Source: JBOFOR01 sp051654865
GTDB taxonomy: Bacteria; Bacillota; Clostridia; Peptostreptococcales; Peptostreptococcaceae
Reading direction: 5' to 3'
Assembly (NCBI GenBank): GCA_051654865.1
Contig: JBOFYV010000144.1
Span: 1-45,203, forward strand
DNA: 45,203 bases
In this document: piece after piece, positions 24,346 to 32,845 of the stretch
Position numbering within the stretch: position 1 is the first letter of the stretch
Layout: every line of letters begins with the position of its first letter
Notes under the pieces: model-generated
What the model saw: the letters and a program-made list of their open reading frames with translations, nothing else
Databases searched by the model: none
What the model was told of the DNA's origin: nothing
Translations under genes and position numbers: made by a program

Positions 24346-26187
24346 ATGTGTGGAATTGCAGGTTGGATAAACCTAAATGACAACATAGGTGAAAATATAA
24401 AGATAATAGAAGATATGAGAGATACATTAAAATTTAGGGGCCCAGATTCATATGGAATAGAGAGTTATAATCACGCATTATTAGGTCATAGAAGACTAGC
24501 GATAGTGGACCCTACAGGCGGCCTTCAGCCAATGAATAAATTTAAAGGTGATAAAAAATATACTATAGTATATAATGGAGAACTTTATAACACTGAAGAA
24601 GTTCGTAAAGGGCTATTAGAGAAAGGGTATACATTTTCATCTTACTCAGATACTGAAGTTTTATTAACTGCATATATGGAGTATGGAAAAGACTGTGTAG
24701 ATTATATTAATGGTATATATGCTTTTGGAGTATGGGATGAACATAATCAAGAATTATTTCTAGCTAGAGATCCACTTGGTGTAAAACCATTATTTTATGC
24801 TATAAAAAACAATTCTATTATATTCGGTTCAGAAATAAAGACAATACTTGCTCATCCTGAAATAGAACCAATTGTTGATAAAGAAGGTTTATTAGAGTTA
24901 ATGGCATTAGGACCACAAAGAAAGCTAGGAGGAGGTATATTTAAAGATATAAATGAACTACCTCCAGCATATTGTTTAACTTATAACTCTAAAGGAATAC
25001 AAATAAAAGAATATTGGAAACTAGAAGCTAAAGAGCATGAACAAAATTTACAACAAACAACATCATATTTAAGAGACTTATTAGTAGATGCAATTGAAGG
25101 TCAATTAGTTAGTGATGTGCCTGTATGTACATTTTTATCAGGAGGTCTTGATTCTAGCTTTATATCATATGTAACAGCCAATGCATTTGAAAGAGAAAAT
25201 AAAGGTAGACTAAGTACTTTTTCAGTGGATTATTTAGATAATAGCAAATTCTTTAAAGCAAATGAATTTCAGCCAAATTCAGATGAATATTGGATAGTAA
25301 AAATGTCAGAGTATATAAAAAGCAATCATCATAACATAGTTTTAGATAATGAAGAGTTAGCTCGTTATTTAAAACAAGCGACTATAGGGTGTGACTTGCC
25401 TCTTATGGCAGATATAGACTCATCATTATACCTATTTGCAAAAGAAGTAAGAAAGTATGCTACAGTGGCGTTATCGGGCGAGTGCGCAGATGAAGTATTT
25501 GGTGGATATCCATGGTATACGAGAAATTATGATAAAATTGAAACTTTTCCATGGGCAGATTCAGTAGCTCATAGAAAAAACTTATTATCAAATAATTTAA
25601 AATCCTTGCCTATAGAAGAATATGTAAAAGGAATGTGTAGTGATTCAATAGCAAAAGTTCCAAAACTTAGTGGAGAATCAAAACAAGATTCTATTATGAG
25701 AGAAATGTATTACCTAAATATTAAATGGTTTATGGTAACCTTATTAAATAGAAAAGATAGAATGACAATGGCAAATAGTCTAGAGGTAAGAGTTCCATTT
25801 GCAGATAAAAGACTAGTGGAATATGCATTCAACATTCCATCAGAAATGAAACTATTAAATGGTAGAGAAAAGGGACTTTTAAGAGAAGCTATGAGAACAC
25901 TTTTACCAGATGAAATTATAGATAGAAAGAAAAGTCCATACCCAAAAACTCATAACCCACTATACACAGAGACAGTAAAAAGTATGCTAAAAGATATAAT
26001 AAATAAACCAAATGCAAGGATATTAGAGTTAGTAGATAAAAAAGAAGTTGAAGATATAATAAATACTAATGGAGCATCATTTACAAAACCATGGTTTGGG
26101 CAGTTAATGACAGGCCCACAAGTAATGGCGTATTTAGTTCAACTTGATACTTGGCTAAATGAATATAAGGTAAAGATTGAATTATAA
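24346..26187 (+). CDS. asnB: Asparagine synthase (glutamine-hydrolysing)
   Basis: Makes asparagine from aspartate, ATP and glutamine. 613 residues from ATG 24346, placed there because the class II glutaminase needs Cys as residue 2 (MCGIAG); the GTG four codons earlier would bury it. Glutaminase domain about 1-190 (RGPDS, GHRRLAIVD, YNGELYN); synthase domain with PP-loop SGGLDSS at 265-271 and SGECADEVFGGYPWY. The C-terminal third carries KDRMTMANSLEVRVPFADKRLVE. No T-box or other leader is visible upstream. Members of this family can also amidate cell-wall peptides, so asparagine itself is the default call. Confidence 0.92.
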   Translation: MCGIAGWINLNDNIGENIKIIEDMRDTLKFRGPDSYGIESYNHALLGHRRLAIVDPTGGLQPMNKFKGDKKYTIVYNGELYNTEEVRKGLLEKGYTFSSYSDTEVLLTAYMEYGKDCVDYINGIYAFGVWDEHNQELFLARDPLGVKPLFYAIKNNSIIFGSEIKTILAHPEIEPIVDKEGLLELMALGPQRKLGGGIFKDINELPPAYCLTYNSKGIQIKEYWKLEAKEHEQNLQQTTSYLRDLLVDAIEGQLVSDVPVCTFLSGGLDSSFISYVTANAFERENKGRLSTFSVDYLDNSKFFKANEFQPNSDEYWIVKMSEYIKSNHHNIVLDNEELARYLKQATIGCDLPLMADIDSSLYLFAKEVRKYATVALSGECADEVFGGYPWYTRNYDKIETFPWADSVAHRKNLLSNNLKSLPIEEYVKGMCSDSIAKVPKLSGESKQDSIMREMYYLNIKWFMVTLLNRKDRMTMANSLEVRVPFADKRLVEYAFNIPSEMKLLNGREKGLLREAMRTLLPDEIIDRKKSPYPKTHNPLYTETVKSMLKDIINKPNARILELVDKKEVEDIINTNGASFTKPWFGQLMTGPQVMAYLVQLDTWLNEYKVKIEL

Positions 26188-26199
26188 ATAAATTATAGG

Positions 26200-26232
26200 A
26201 CAGCATTATCAAGATTTGATAGTGCTGTTTTA
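26200..26232 (+). terminator. Hairpin terminator after asnB
   Basis: Stem ACAGCATTATCA / TGATAGTGCTGT with a 5-nt loop and a short run of four T, 12 nt after asnB. Confidence 0.65.
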
Positions 26233-26273
26233 TGATGAACAAAAAAATCAATAACTATATTATGGGGGATAAG

Positions 26274-26717
26274 ATGATTATTAATTATGACAAATTTTAT
26301 ATTGATATGGTTGAGTTTGCAAATGATAATAAAATAGAAAGTACAACTAATTATTTATTAACAACTAACCTGAAAAATAAGTATACTTATGTATTTAAAA
26401 AAATAGGTGGTAAGTGGGACTTAATGTATAAGTGGAAATGTACTATAGGTAAACCAAGCACCCCAACGATTACGGGTGTATTTTATGTATTAGATAGGAA
26501 ACCTTATTTTGGAGATAATACTTTTAGAGTAAAGTATGCTACTAGAATAATAAATGGATATTACTATCATTCAATTTTATATAACAAAACAGGAGAGTAT
26601 GTAATAGACGGTAGATTAGGTATGGAACTTAGTCATGGATGTATAAGATTAGCAACTCAAAATGCAAAGTGGATATATGATAACATACCTAATAACACAA
26701 CAGTAATAATTAAATAA
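26274..26717 (+). CDS. L,D-transpeptidase (YkuD domain), no signal peptide
   Basis: A 147-residue YkuD-domain protein. The catalytic block is HSILYN followed by GRLGMELSHGCIRLA, i.e. His...HGC with the nucleophilic cysteine. This family cross-links peptidoglycan stem peptides (3-3 links) or attaches proteins. I start it at ATG 26274, with GGGGGA 5 nt upstream; earlier ATGs lack a site. None of the candidate starts provides a signal peptide or membrane segment, unusual for an enzyme of the cell wall. It is flanked by terminators on both sides. Confidence 0.8.
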   Translation: MIINYDKFYIDMVEFANDNKIESTTNYLLTTNLKNKYTYVFKKIGGKWDLMYKWKCTIGKPSTPTITGVFYVLDRKPYFGDNTFRVKYATRIINGYYYHSILYNKTGEYVIDGRLGMELSHGCIRLATQNAKWIYDNIPNNTTVIIK

Positions 26718-26723
26718 ATAGAA

Positions 26724-26762
26724 AAAAGTCTGTACCATTGGTAAAATATGATACAGACTTTT
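26724..26762. terminator. Bidirectional terminator between YkuD and MBL genes
   Basis: Stem AAAAGTCTGTA / TACAGACTTTT with a long loop and A/T flanks on both sides, between convergent genes. Confidence 0.75.
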
Positions 26763-26764
26763 AT

Positions 26765-27454
26765 TTATTCAAGAATAAATTCTTCAGATTCTTTAGTTAT
26801 TTTAATTATTTTATTTCTATAACTTTTAGAGCACTTATCCAATAGTATTTTATCTATAATCGAATAGTCCATCCAAAAGTGCATAGGGAAAATATATCTA
26901 GTATTTATGTTTTTCATAAATGTATCAAATCCTAAACTATATTGATCTTGTTGTCTAGGATCAAGAGGGACAAAGGATATATCAAAACCTAAGTCTGATA
27001 TTTTACTTAATTCTTTTTTATATCTTACTCCGAAGCTGTAGTTTTCTTCAGCTGTAAGTTCACCTTCCCAATGCCAATAATTCAAATCTCCTGCATGGTA
27101 AAATAACTTACTCTCTGCTTGAATTATAAAAGCAACACCTAAGTCTGTAGATTCTAAAGTTTTTATTTCTAAGTCATCAATATAAAGCGTATCATTTGGT
27201 TTTACAAAATATATATTAGCTGATTTTTTTACTTTGATATCATCAGATAACACATAAGTGACATTAGTATATTCTTTTTCTAGGTTAAAAATAACTGGGC
27301 TAAAATGGTCATGATGTCCATGACTTGAAAATACATAAATAGATTTATTTCGATTCCATTTTGGAAGATCTCCTTTAAAATAATCGAATAATAATATGCA
27401 GTTATCTAGTTCAATACTAAAACTGCTATGGTGTATGTATGTTATTTTCAACAA
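26765..27454 (-). CDS. MBL-fold metallo-hydrolase
   Basis: A 229-residue metallo-beta-lactamase-fold protein with the HxHxDH zinc motif (HGHHDHFSP near residue 45), then FYHAGDLNYWHW (third metal His and Asp) and a late MHFW histidine. The layout resembles UlaG-like and other small-substrate hydrolases; the substrate is unknown. It lies 5 nt downstream of the basic 118-residue protein and is probably translated from the same transcript. Confidence 0.8.
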   Translation of the reverse strand: MLKITYIHHSSFSIELDNCILLFDYFKGDLPKWNRNKSIYVFSSHGHHDHFSPVIFNLEKEYTNVTYVLSDDIKVKKSANIYFVKPNDTLYIDDLEIKTLESTDLGVAFIIQAESKLFYHAGDLNYWHWEGELTAEENYSFGVRYKKELSKISDLGFDISFVPLDPRQQDQYSLGFDTFMKNINTRYIFPMHFWMDYSIIDKILLDKCSKSYRNKIIKITKESEEFILE

Positions 27455-27459
27455 TTCAC

Positions 27460-27816
27460 CTACTTTCTTCCTCTCTTTTTAGCATAGAAAGGAGTCTTTT
27501 TTTGAGTATTAGATGTTTTAGATTTTGAAGCTTTAGCTTCAACTTTTTTCTTTGGAACATCATCTTTTGGAGCTACATTTCCAGTTACTGTATCCATAAC
27601 AGCTTTTTGAATTGCACTTGCAGTACCAGATTTATTTATAAACCCATTAGAATCCTCTGTAGTAATAGCAAGTTCAAAATAATCTACACCTTTTACTTCA
27701 TCTTTGAAGTTTATATAAAAACTATATTTTCCACATTTACTATATATGATAAGAGTTTCCTCATCTAAACATATTTTCTTAAAATAACTTAAATCATCAA
27801 ATTGTAATAAATCCAT
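27460..27816 (-). CDS. Hypothetical protein with basic C-terminal tail
   Basis: A 118-residue protein of unknown family. The first 85 residues look folded (MDLLQFDDLSYFKKICLDEE, beta-rich YSFYINFKDEVKGVDYFELAI). The last 30 are Lys/Ser/Thr-rich and end in KKRGRK, a likely nucleic-acid- or membrane-binding tail. AAAGGATGG lies upstream of the ATG. First gene of a two-gene unit with the MBL hydrolase. Confidence 0.7.
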   Translation of the reverse strand: MDLLQFDDLSYFKKICLDEETLIIYSKCGKYSFYINFKDEVKGVDYFELAITTEDSNGFINKSGTASAIQKAVMDTVTGNVAPKDDVPKKKVEAKASKSKTSNTQKKTPFYAKKRGRK

Positions 27817-28024
27817 ATAAGCACCATCCTTTAAAATGTTTATCTAATGAAGTATTGAATAAAATAAATTTTATATTATATTATTTCAATAACAATAGAT
27901 ATTTATTATATATACAAATAAAAGTATACATAATATAAACAATATTATACTATAAAATATAATTATAGATTGAAATTTTATTAAATATAAAAATAAAATT
28001 ATTTAAATTAAGAAAGGCTAGATT

Positions 28025-28507
28025 ATGAAAAGAGTCGGATATGATACTTATGAATGTGTATTAGGAAACTTATATATAGTAGTTAGTAATGATGGAGTAG
28101 AGGGAATCTTTTTAAATAAAGAAGATTTTAAAGAGGGGATAGAGGGTTATCAACTAGAGGAAGACAAAGAATTATGTAGAGAGGTTATAAAACAACTAGA
28201 TGAATACTTTAATAAAAAAAGAAGGTGCTTTGATTTAAAATTAAACATTAATACGACTGAATTTAGAAATAAGGTGTATAATGAACTATTAAAAATACCG
28301 TATGGAGAAACAAGAAGTTATAGTGATATTGCCAAGGAAATAGGAAATGAAAGAGCTGTAAGGGCTATAGGGCAGGCAAATAGATGCAATAAAATCCCTA
28401 TAATAATTCCATGTCATAGAGTAATAGGCAAAAGCGGAAAAATGGTAGGCTATGCAGGAGATAAAATAGACATAAAAGAAATACTTTTAAATTTAGAAAA
28501 TAAATAA
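28025..28507 (+). CDS. ogt: Methylated-DNA-[protein]-cysteine S-methyltransferase
   Basis: Repairs O6-alkylguanine by moving the alkyl group to its own cysteine, Cys130 in IIPCHRVIG, once per molecule. 160 residues; DNA-binding helix region PYGETRSYSDIAKEIG and the arginine/asparagine hinge AVRAIGQANRCN are intact. No N-terminal Ada domain. AGAAAGG precedes the ATG; monocistronic, closed by a terminator at 28503-28534. Confidence 0.93.
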   Translation: MKRVGYDTYECVLGNLYIVVSNDGVEGIFLNKEDFKEGIEGYQLEEDKELCREVIKQLDEYFNKKRRCFDLKLNINTTEFRNKVYNELLKIPYGETRSYSDIAKEIGNERAVRAIGQANRCNKIPIIIPCHRVIGKSGKMVGYAGDKIDIKEILLNLENK

Positions 28508-28534
28508 AGATTACCAAAGGAGGTAATCTTTATT
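28503..28534. terminator. Bidirectional terminator between ogt and the CPBP gene
   Basis: Perfect 13-bp stem AATAAAGATTACC / GGTAATCTTTATT with a 6-nt loop between two convergent genes. Confidence 0.85.
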
Positions 28535-28536
28535 TA

Positions 28537-29442
28537 TTAGTTAGTAGTTATTTCTTCTTCTTGGCTATTTATATTAGATATTAATTTGAAAGAAACTAGT
28601 CCAGCTATTATAAACCCAATACCACCTATAATACCAACAGGAGTAGGTCCTATAAAAGGATTAGGATTAGGTATAGCTAGGAATAATACACCTATGGCAG
28701 CAAATCCGTTAATCATTGCATGACCTATAACTGCAGGAATACAGCTTTTACTTTTTATAGTAATATATGATAAAAATGATCCTACAAATACACAGAATAT
28801 AATCATTGCAAATATTCCACCAAATGGAGCTGTAGGATAGTTAAGACCGTAATTATGTCCCATAGCAATCATAGGTGCATGCCATACTCCCCAGATAATA
28901 CCACTTACTATAGTTGCTTTAATTGGAGACATTTTTTCTAATAAATTTGGTAGTAAGTACCCTCTCCAACCAAGTTCTTCACCAAGACATGTAATAAAAT
29001 TAACTACTGGAGCTATAAATATCGATGTAGCAAGTTGTAATAGTAGTAGACTTTTTAGTTCATCATCACTAGGAACAACTTTTCCAAGAGATGATAATTG
29101 TCCTTTAGTAGCAGTTATCATAGTTGACATACTACTATCAAAGTGAGATGGGAAGATTATATAGTATATAGCACTACCAATTAGAACTAAAATAATAGGA
29201 AGAAGCCAAGCTAATAAATAATATTTTATATTTCCTTTAAATTTAGGTTTAATCCAAACATCTTTAAATTTATTTTTACTAATTAGAGTAGTAATTATAA
29301 CAGATATAGCAGGCATAAACATACAACTTGCTATTATTATTGTAGCTGATGGATTTGAGTACCCCCCATTAAACATAAGTCCAAAAGTTATTAACCATGT
29401 TAACAAAAATGTTATTCCAAGAAATGTATAAATCTTTTTCAT
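28537..29442 (-). CDS. CPBP-family intramembrane metalloprotease
   Basis: A 301-residue membrane protein with about eight hydrophobic segments. CPBP/CAAX-protease motifs are in order: GEELGWRGYLLP (EExxxR), WGVWHAP (FxxxH-like) and GHAMINGFA (HxxxN). Relatives process prenylated or short peptides, or give bacteriocin self-protection; there is no bacteriocin gene nearby. GGAGG precedes the ATG. It is a single gene. Confidence 0.87.
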   Translation of the reverse strand: MKKIYTFLGITFLLTWLITFGLMFNGGYSNPSATIIIASCMFMPAISVIITTLISKNKFKDVWIKPKFKGNIKYYLLAWLLPIILVLIGSAIYYIIFPSHFDSSMSTMITATKGQLSSLGKVVPSDDELKSLLLLQLATSIFIAPVVNFITCLGEELGWRGYLLPNLLEKMSPIKATIVSGIIWGVWHAPMIAMGHNYGLNYPTAPFGGIFAMIIFCVFVGSFLSYITIKSKSCIPAVIGHAMINGFAAIGVLFLAIPNPNPFIGPTPVGIIGGIGFIIAGLVSFKLISNINSQEEEITTN

Positions 29443-29650
29443 AATAAACCTCCAAAAATATTTGTTATATTATAACTATAACACCTATAAAATATATATG
29501 CAATTAAATATTAAAATGTTAAACAGTTTATTGTAAAAAAAATATATTAAATCATTTTAAAGAAGTTAGGCAATTTTTTATTAGATATTAATATAATGTA
29601 GTAAGTTGTTATTTTAGCGACTAAAGTGTTGAAGAATAGGAGGTTAAATA

Positions 29651-30352
29651 TTGAAAAAGGTATTTATTGATCCAGGTCATGGTGGAAGTGATAGTGGAGC
29701 TGTTGGGGTTAATGGTTTATTAGAGAAAAATATTAACTTACAAGTTGCAAAAAAAGTAAATGAATTATTAAAAAAACAAGGCTTAGAAGTGAAGTTAAGT
29801 AGAGAAAATGATATATATTTATCATTAGATCAAAGAACTACAGCTGCAAATAATTGGAAAGCAGATTGTTTTGTTTCTATACACTGTAATGCATATAATG
29901 GAAGTGCAAAAGGCATAGAAACATACTCTTACTCAACTAGTACTAGTGACTTAGCTAATGAAGTTCATTCACAAGTATTAGCGACAAAAGCGTATACAGT
30001 AAATAGAGGAGTAAAACAAGCTAATTTCTATGTACTAAGACATACGAATATGAGAGCATCACTAATAGAGATGGCATTTATAGATAATGTAGATGATTCT
30101 AAGATTTTAACACAAAGACAAGATGATTTAGCACTAGGTATTGCTAAAGGTATATGTAAGTATTTAAAGATTGAATACAAACCAGATGAAGGTAATGGTG
30201 GAGTAACTACACCACCTGTAGTAGATAGTAATACTTACTATAGAGTAGTATCTGGTTCTTTTAATAATAGATTAAATGCAGAAGAAAGAGAAGAAGAGTT
30301 AAAATCACTAGGATATAGTGATACTTTTATAGTTATATATAAAAAAGAATAG
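29651..30352 (+). CDS. N-acetylmuramoyl-L-alanine amidase with SPOR domain
   Basis: A zinc amidase (Amidase_3), 233 residues, cutting the bond between muramic acid and the stem peptide. Metal ligands: His10 in IDPGHGGSDSGA, Glu25 in GLLEKNINL, His in SIHCNAY; the catalytic glutamate lies in SLIEMAF. A Gly/Pro/Thr linker (about 180-195) leads to a SPOR-like repeat YYRVVSGSFNNRLNAEE that binds denuded glycan. The start is TTG 29651 after AGGAGG. No signal peptide is present, as in phage endolysins or sporulation lysins. Confidence 0.88.
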   Translation: MKKVFIDPGHGGSDSGAVGVNGLLEKNINLQVAKKVNELLKKQGLEVKLSRENDIYLSLDQRTTAANNWKADCFVSIHCNAYNGSAKGIETYSYSTSTSDLANEVHSQVLATKAYTVNRGVKQANFYVLRHTNMRASLIEMAFIDNVDDSKILTQRQDDLALGIAKGICKYLKIEYKPDEGNGGVTTPPVVDSNTYYRVVSGSFNNRLNAEEREEELKSLGYSDTFIVIYKKE

Positions 30353-30363
30353 TATAAATTAAA

Positions 30364-30408
30364 AAATCGCTATATAAAAGTAGTTATAATTACTTTGTAT
30401 AGCGATTT
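30364..30408. terminator. Terminator after the amidase
   Basis: Stem AAATCGCTATA / TATAGCGATTT, extended inward by a further partial pairing; it lies between convergent genes. Confidence 0.7.
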
Positions 30409-30434
30409 ATAAATTATAAATTTAATAAGAAATG

Positions 30435-30668
30435 TTAATCTTCCTTAATATATATTTTAGGGATATACATAGTGATATTATCTATATTAATAATAGAGTT
30501 ATATATCAACATAGCATTATCTTCAATATTATTATTCTCAAGTTCAATACTTAATACAATTGAACTATACATATACACATCAAGTATATTAGTATTTTCT
30601 CTAATTTCTAACTTCATCCCTTTATTGCATCTAAGTAAATTTTTTAATATATCATATGTTATATTCAT
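30435..30668 (-). CDS. Small hypothetical protein
   Basis: 77 residues, unknown family, with a charged N-terminal half (ILKNLLRCNKGMKLEIRENTN) and a hydrophobic, Asn/Ile-rich C-terminal half. A GGGGG stretch lies upstream of the ATG at 30668. I prefer this strand because it has the ribosome binding site and a balanced composition; the overlapping plus-strand frame is a hydrophobic mirror with no site. Confidence 0.5.
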   Translation of the reverse strand: MNITYDILKNLLRCNKGMKLEIRENTNILDVYMYSSIVLSIELENNNIEDNAMLIYNSIINIDNITMYIPKIYIKED

Positions 30669-30811
30669 TGCGTCAACCCCCTTATGATAATTTTATAATA
30701 CAATAAATATCCATTAATTTCAAATTGAAACAAATTTATAAATATAAATTTAAATTGATTTATAGTTTCATATTTTATATAATAAATTTATTATGCTTTG
30801 GAGGAGATTTT

Positions 30812-31621
30812 ATGGAATTGTACCAAAAACTAGATATATTAAAAGGTAAATTGCAAGAACTTGGTAGCATAGCAGTAGCATATTCTGGAGGTGTTGATAG
30901 CAATTTTTTATTAAAAGTGGCTAAAGATACACTAGGAGATAAGGTTATAGCAGTAACTTTAAATGCTATGATGCATTCGAATGTTGAAATAGAAGAAGCT
31001 AAAGAATATGCAACGAGTTTTGGAGTAAAGCATATAGTTGTAAATATTGACAACTTTGAAATAGAAGAATTCTTAGAAAATGGACCAAAGAGATGTTATT
31101 ATTGTAAAATGGAAGTATTTAAAACTATTAAGAAAATAGCAAAAGAAAATAACATTGATTATGTAGTTGATGGAACAAATTTAAGTGATTTAGGAGACTA
31201 CAGACCAGGTCTTAAGGCTTTAGAAGAGTTAAACATAATTAGTCCTCTAAAACAAAGTGGATTAACTAAAGATGATATTAGAGCATTATCAAAAGATATG
31301 GGACTAGCTACACATAACAAAAGTGCGTTTGCATGTTTAGCAACAAGGATACCATATGGAACTAGAATTACTGAGGATATGCTTAGAATGATAGAAAAAG
31401 GAGAACAATATCTAATAGAATTAGGATTTTCTCAGTTTAGAGTTAGACATCATGGAGATATAGCAAGAATTGAAGTTGAAAAAGCTGAAATACATAAATT
31501 CTTTAGTAATGATATACTAGAAAAGACAAATAATAAATTTAAAGAGATTGGATTTAAATACACGACATTGGATATGAATGGATACTCAATGGGAAGTATG
31601 AATAAAGCAATAGAAACTTAG
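30812..31621 (+). CDS. larE: ATP-dependent sulfur transferase LarE
   Basis: Adds sulfur to the pyridinium dithiocarboxylate precursor of the nickel-pincer cofactor of lactate racemase. 269 residues from ATG 30812, preceded by GGAGGAG; the longer frame begins in an AT-rich stretch without a site. PP-loop SGGVDSN at residues 25-31. Three cysteines (Cys95 and Cys98 in KRCYYCK, Cys175 in AFACLATR) match the iron-sulfur type of LarE (as in Thermotoga), not the single-cysteine sacrificial type. No larA, larB or larC is nearby. It is followed by the methyltransferase after 9 nt. Confidence 0.87.
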   Translation: MELYQKLDILKGKLQELGSIAVAYSGGVDSNFLLKVAKDTLGDKVIAVTLNAMMHSNVEIEEAKEYATSFGVKHIVVNIDNFEIEEFLENGPKRCYYCKMEVFKTIKKIAKENNIDYVVDGTNLSDLGDYRPGLKALEELNIISPLKQSGLTKDDIRALSKDMGLATHNKSAFACLATRIPYGTRITEDMLRMIEKGEQYLIELGFSQFRVRHHGDIARIEVEKAEIHKFFSNDILEKTNNKFKEIGFKYTTLDMNGYSMGSMNKAIET

Positions 31622-31630
31622 GAGGCAACA

Positions 31631-32776
31631 ATGAAAAACTACACATTAATATCACCTTGCTTTTTTGGAATGGAAAAAATGTTAGCAAGAGAGATAAAGG
31701 ACTTAGGATTTGAAATAATTAAAACAGAGGACGGAAGAATAACATATAAAACAGAAGAAGACGGTATAGCTAAGGCTAATATGTGGCTAAGATGTGCAGA
31801 AAGAGTTAACTTAAAAGTAGCTGAATTTGAAGCTAAAACTTTTGATGAGCTATTTGAAGGAACTAAAAGAATAAACTGGGCGAAATTTATACCATATGGG
31901 GCACAATTCCCAGTATCAAAAGCATCATCTATAAAATCTAAACTATACAGTACAACAGATATACAATCAATAGTTAAAAAGGCAATAGTTGAAAGTTTAA
32001 AAAAGAGTTATCTAGAAACAGGTCTTATAAAAGAAGATAAAGAAAAATACCCAATATATGTGTTTATACATAAGGATAAAGTAACTATATCAATAGATAC
32101 ATCAGGAGATGCTCTTCATAAAAGAGGATATAGAGAAAGAGCAAATATGGCACCAATAAGAGAAACTTTAGCTGCAGGTATAATGAATTTAACTCCTTGG
32201 AGACCAGGAAGAACATTAGTTGACCCTATGTGTGGATCTGGAACGTTATTAATAGAAGCAGCGATGATGGGAATAAATATGGCACCAGGGCTTAATCGCG
32301 AATTTATATCAGAAAAATGGAGAACATTAGACAAAAAAATCTGGTGGGACGTTAGAAAAGATGCTTTTGATAAAATAGATAATGATGTTGAATTCAAAAT
32401 ATATGGATATGATATAGACGAAGAGGCTATAGAGATAGCTCGTGAAAATGCAGAAATAGCAGGTGTAGATGAATACATTGAATTTAATGTAGGAAATGCA
32501 CTTGATTTTAAGAGTGATGAAGAGTACGGATTTATAGTTACAAACCCTCCATATGGAGAGAGACTAGAAGATAAAGAAAGTGTACAACATCTATATAAAC
32601 ATTTAGGATATACTTTTAGAGAACTAAAGAATTGGTCATATTACCTAATAACTTCTTATGAAGATTTTGAGAATGAATTTGGTAAAGAAGCAGATAAGAG
32701 AAGAAAACTATACAACGGTATGCTAAAAACTAACTTGTACCAGTATATAGGACCAAGACCGCCAAGAAAAAATTAA
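31631..32776 (+). CDS. THUMP-domain class I rRNA N2-guanosine methyltransferase
   Basis: A 381-residue RNA methyltransferase of the YpsC/RlmL N-terminal type, probably making m2G in 23S rRNA. THUMP domain at about residues 50-160; methylase domain with SAM loop DPMCGSGTLLIEAA near residue 199 and catalytic NPPYGERL near residue 305. TTAGGAGG, overlapping the larE stop, precedes the ATG, so the two genes are cotranscribed. The E. coli RlmL carries an additional RlmK domain that is absent here. Confidence 0.88.
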   Translation: MKNYTLISPCFFGMEKMLAREIKDLGFEIIKTEDGRITYKTEEDGIAKANMWLRCAERVNLKVAEFEAKTFDELFEGTKRINWAKFIPYGAQFPVSKASSIKSKLYSTTDIQSIVKKAIVESLKKSYLETGLIKEDKEKYPIYVFIHKDKVTISIDTSGDALHKRGYRERANMAPIRETLAAGIMNLTPWRPGRTLVDPMCGSGTLLIEAAMMGINMAPGLNREFISEKWRTLDKKIWWDVRKDAFDKIDNDVEFKIYGYDIDEEAIEIARENAEIAGVDEYIEFNVGNALDFKSDEEYGFIVTNPPYGERLEDKESVQHLYKHLGYTFRELKNWSYYLITSYEDFENEFGKEADKRRKLYNGMLKTNLYQYIGPRPPRKN

Positions 32777-32793
32777 TATTTATATGATAATTG

Positions 32794-32838
32794 CCCCCTT
32801 AATGTAATATACATAATATAAAGAGTATTTTAAGGGGG
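32794..32838 (+). promoter_or_regulatory. Inverted repeat occluding the ribosome binding site of the Lys/Ser-rich protein
   Basis: CCCCCTTAA (32794-32802) pairs perfectly with TTAAGGGGG (32830-32838), with wobble extension to 11 pairs and a 27-nt loop. The 3' arm is the ribosome binding site, 7 nt before ATG 32846. No T run follows, so it is not a terminator; a structure-controlled or thermosensor-like start is possible. Confidence 0.55.
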
Positions 32839-32845
32839 TGTAACA

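Noticed and set aside
30472..30687. Plus-strand 71-codon frame opposite the small protein at 30435-30668
   Set aside because: Hydrophobic mirror (Ile/Leu/Ser runs) without a ribosome binding site; the minus-strand frame has one.
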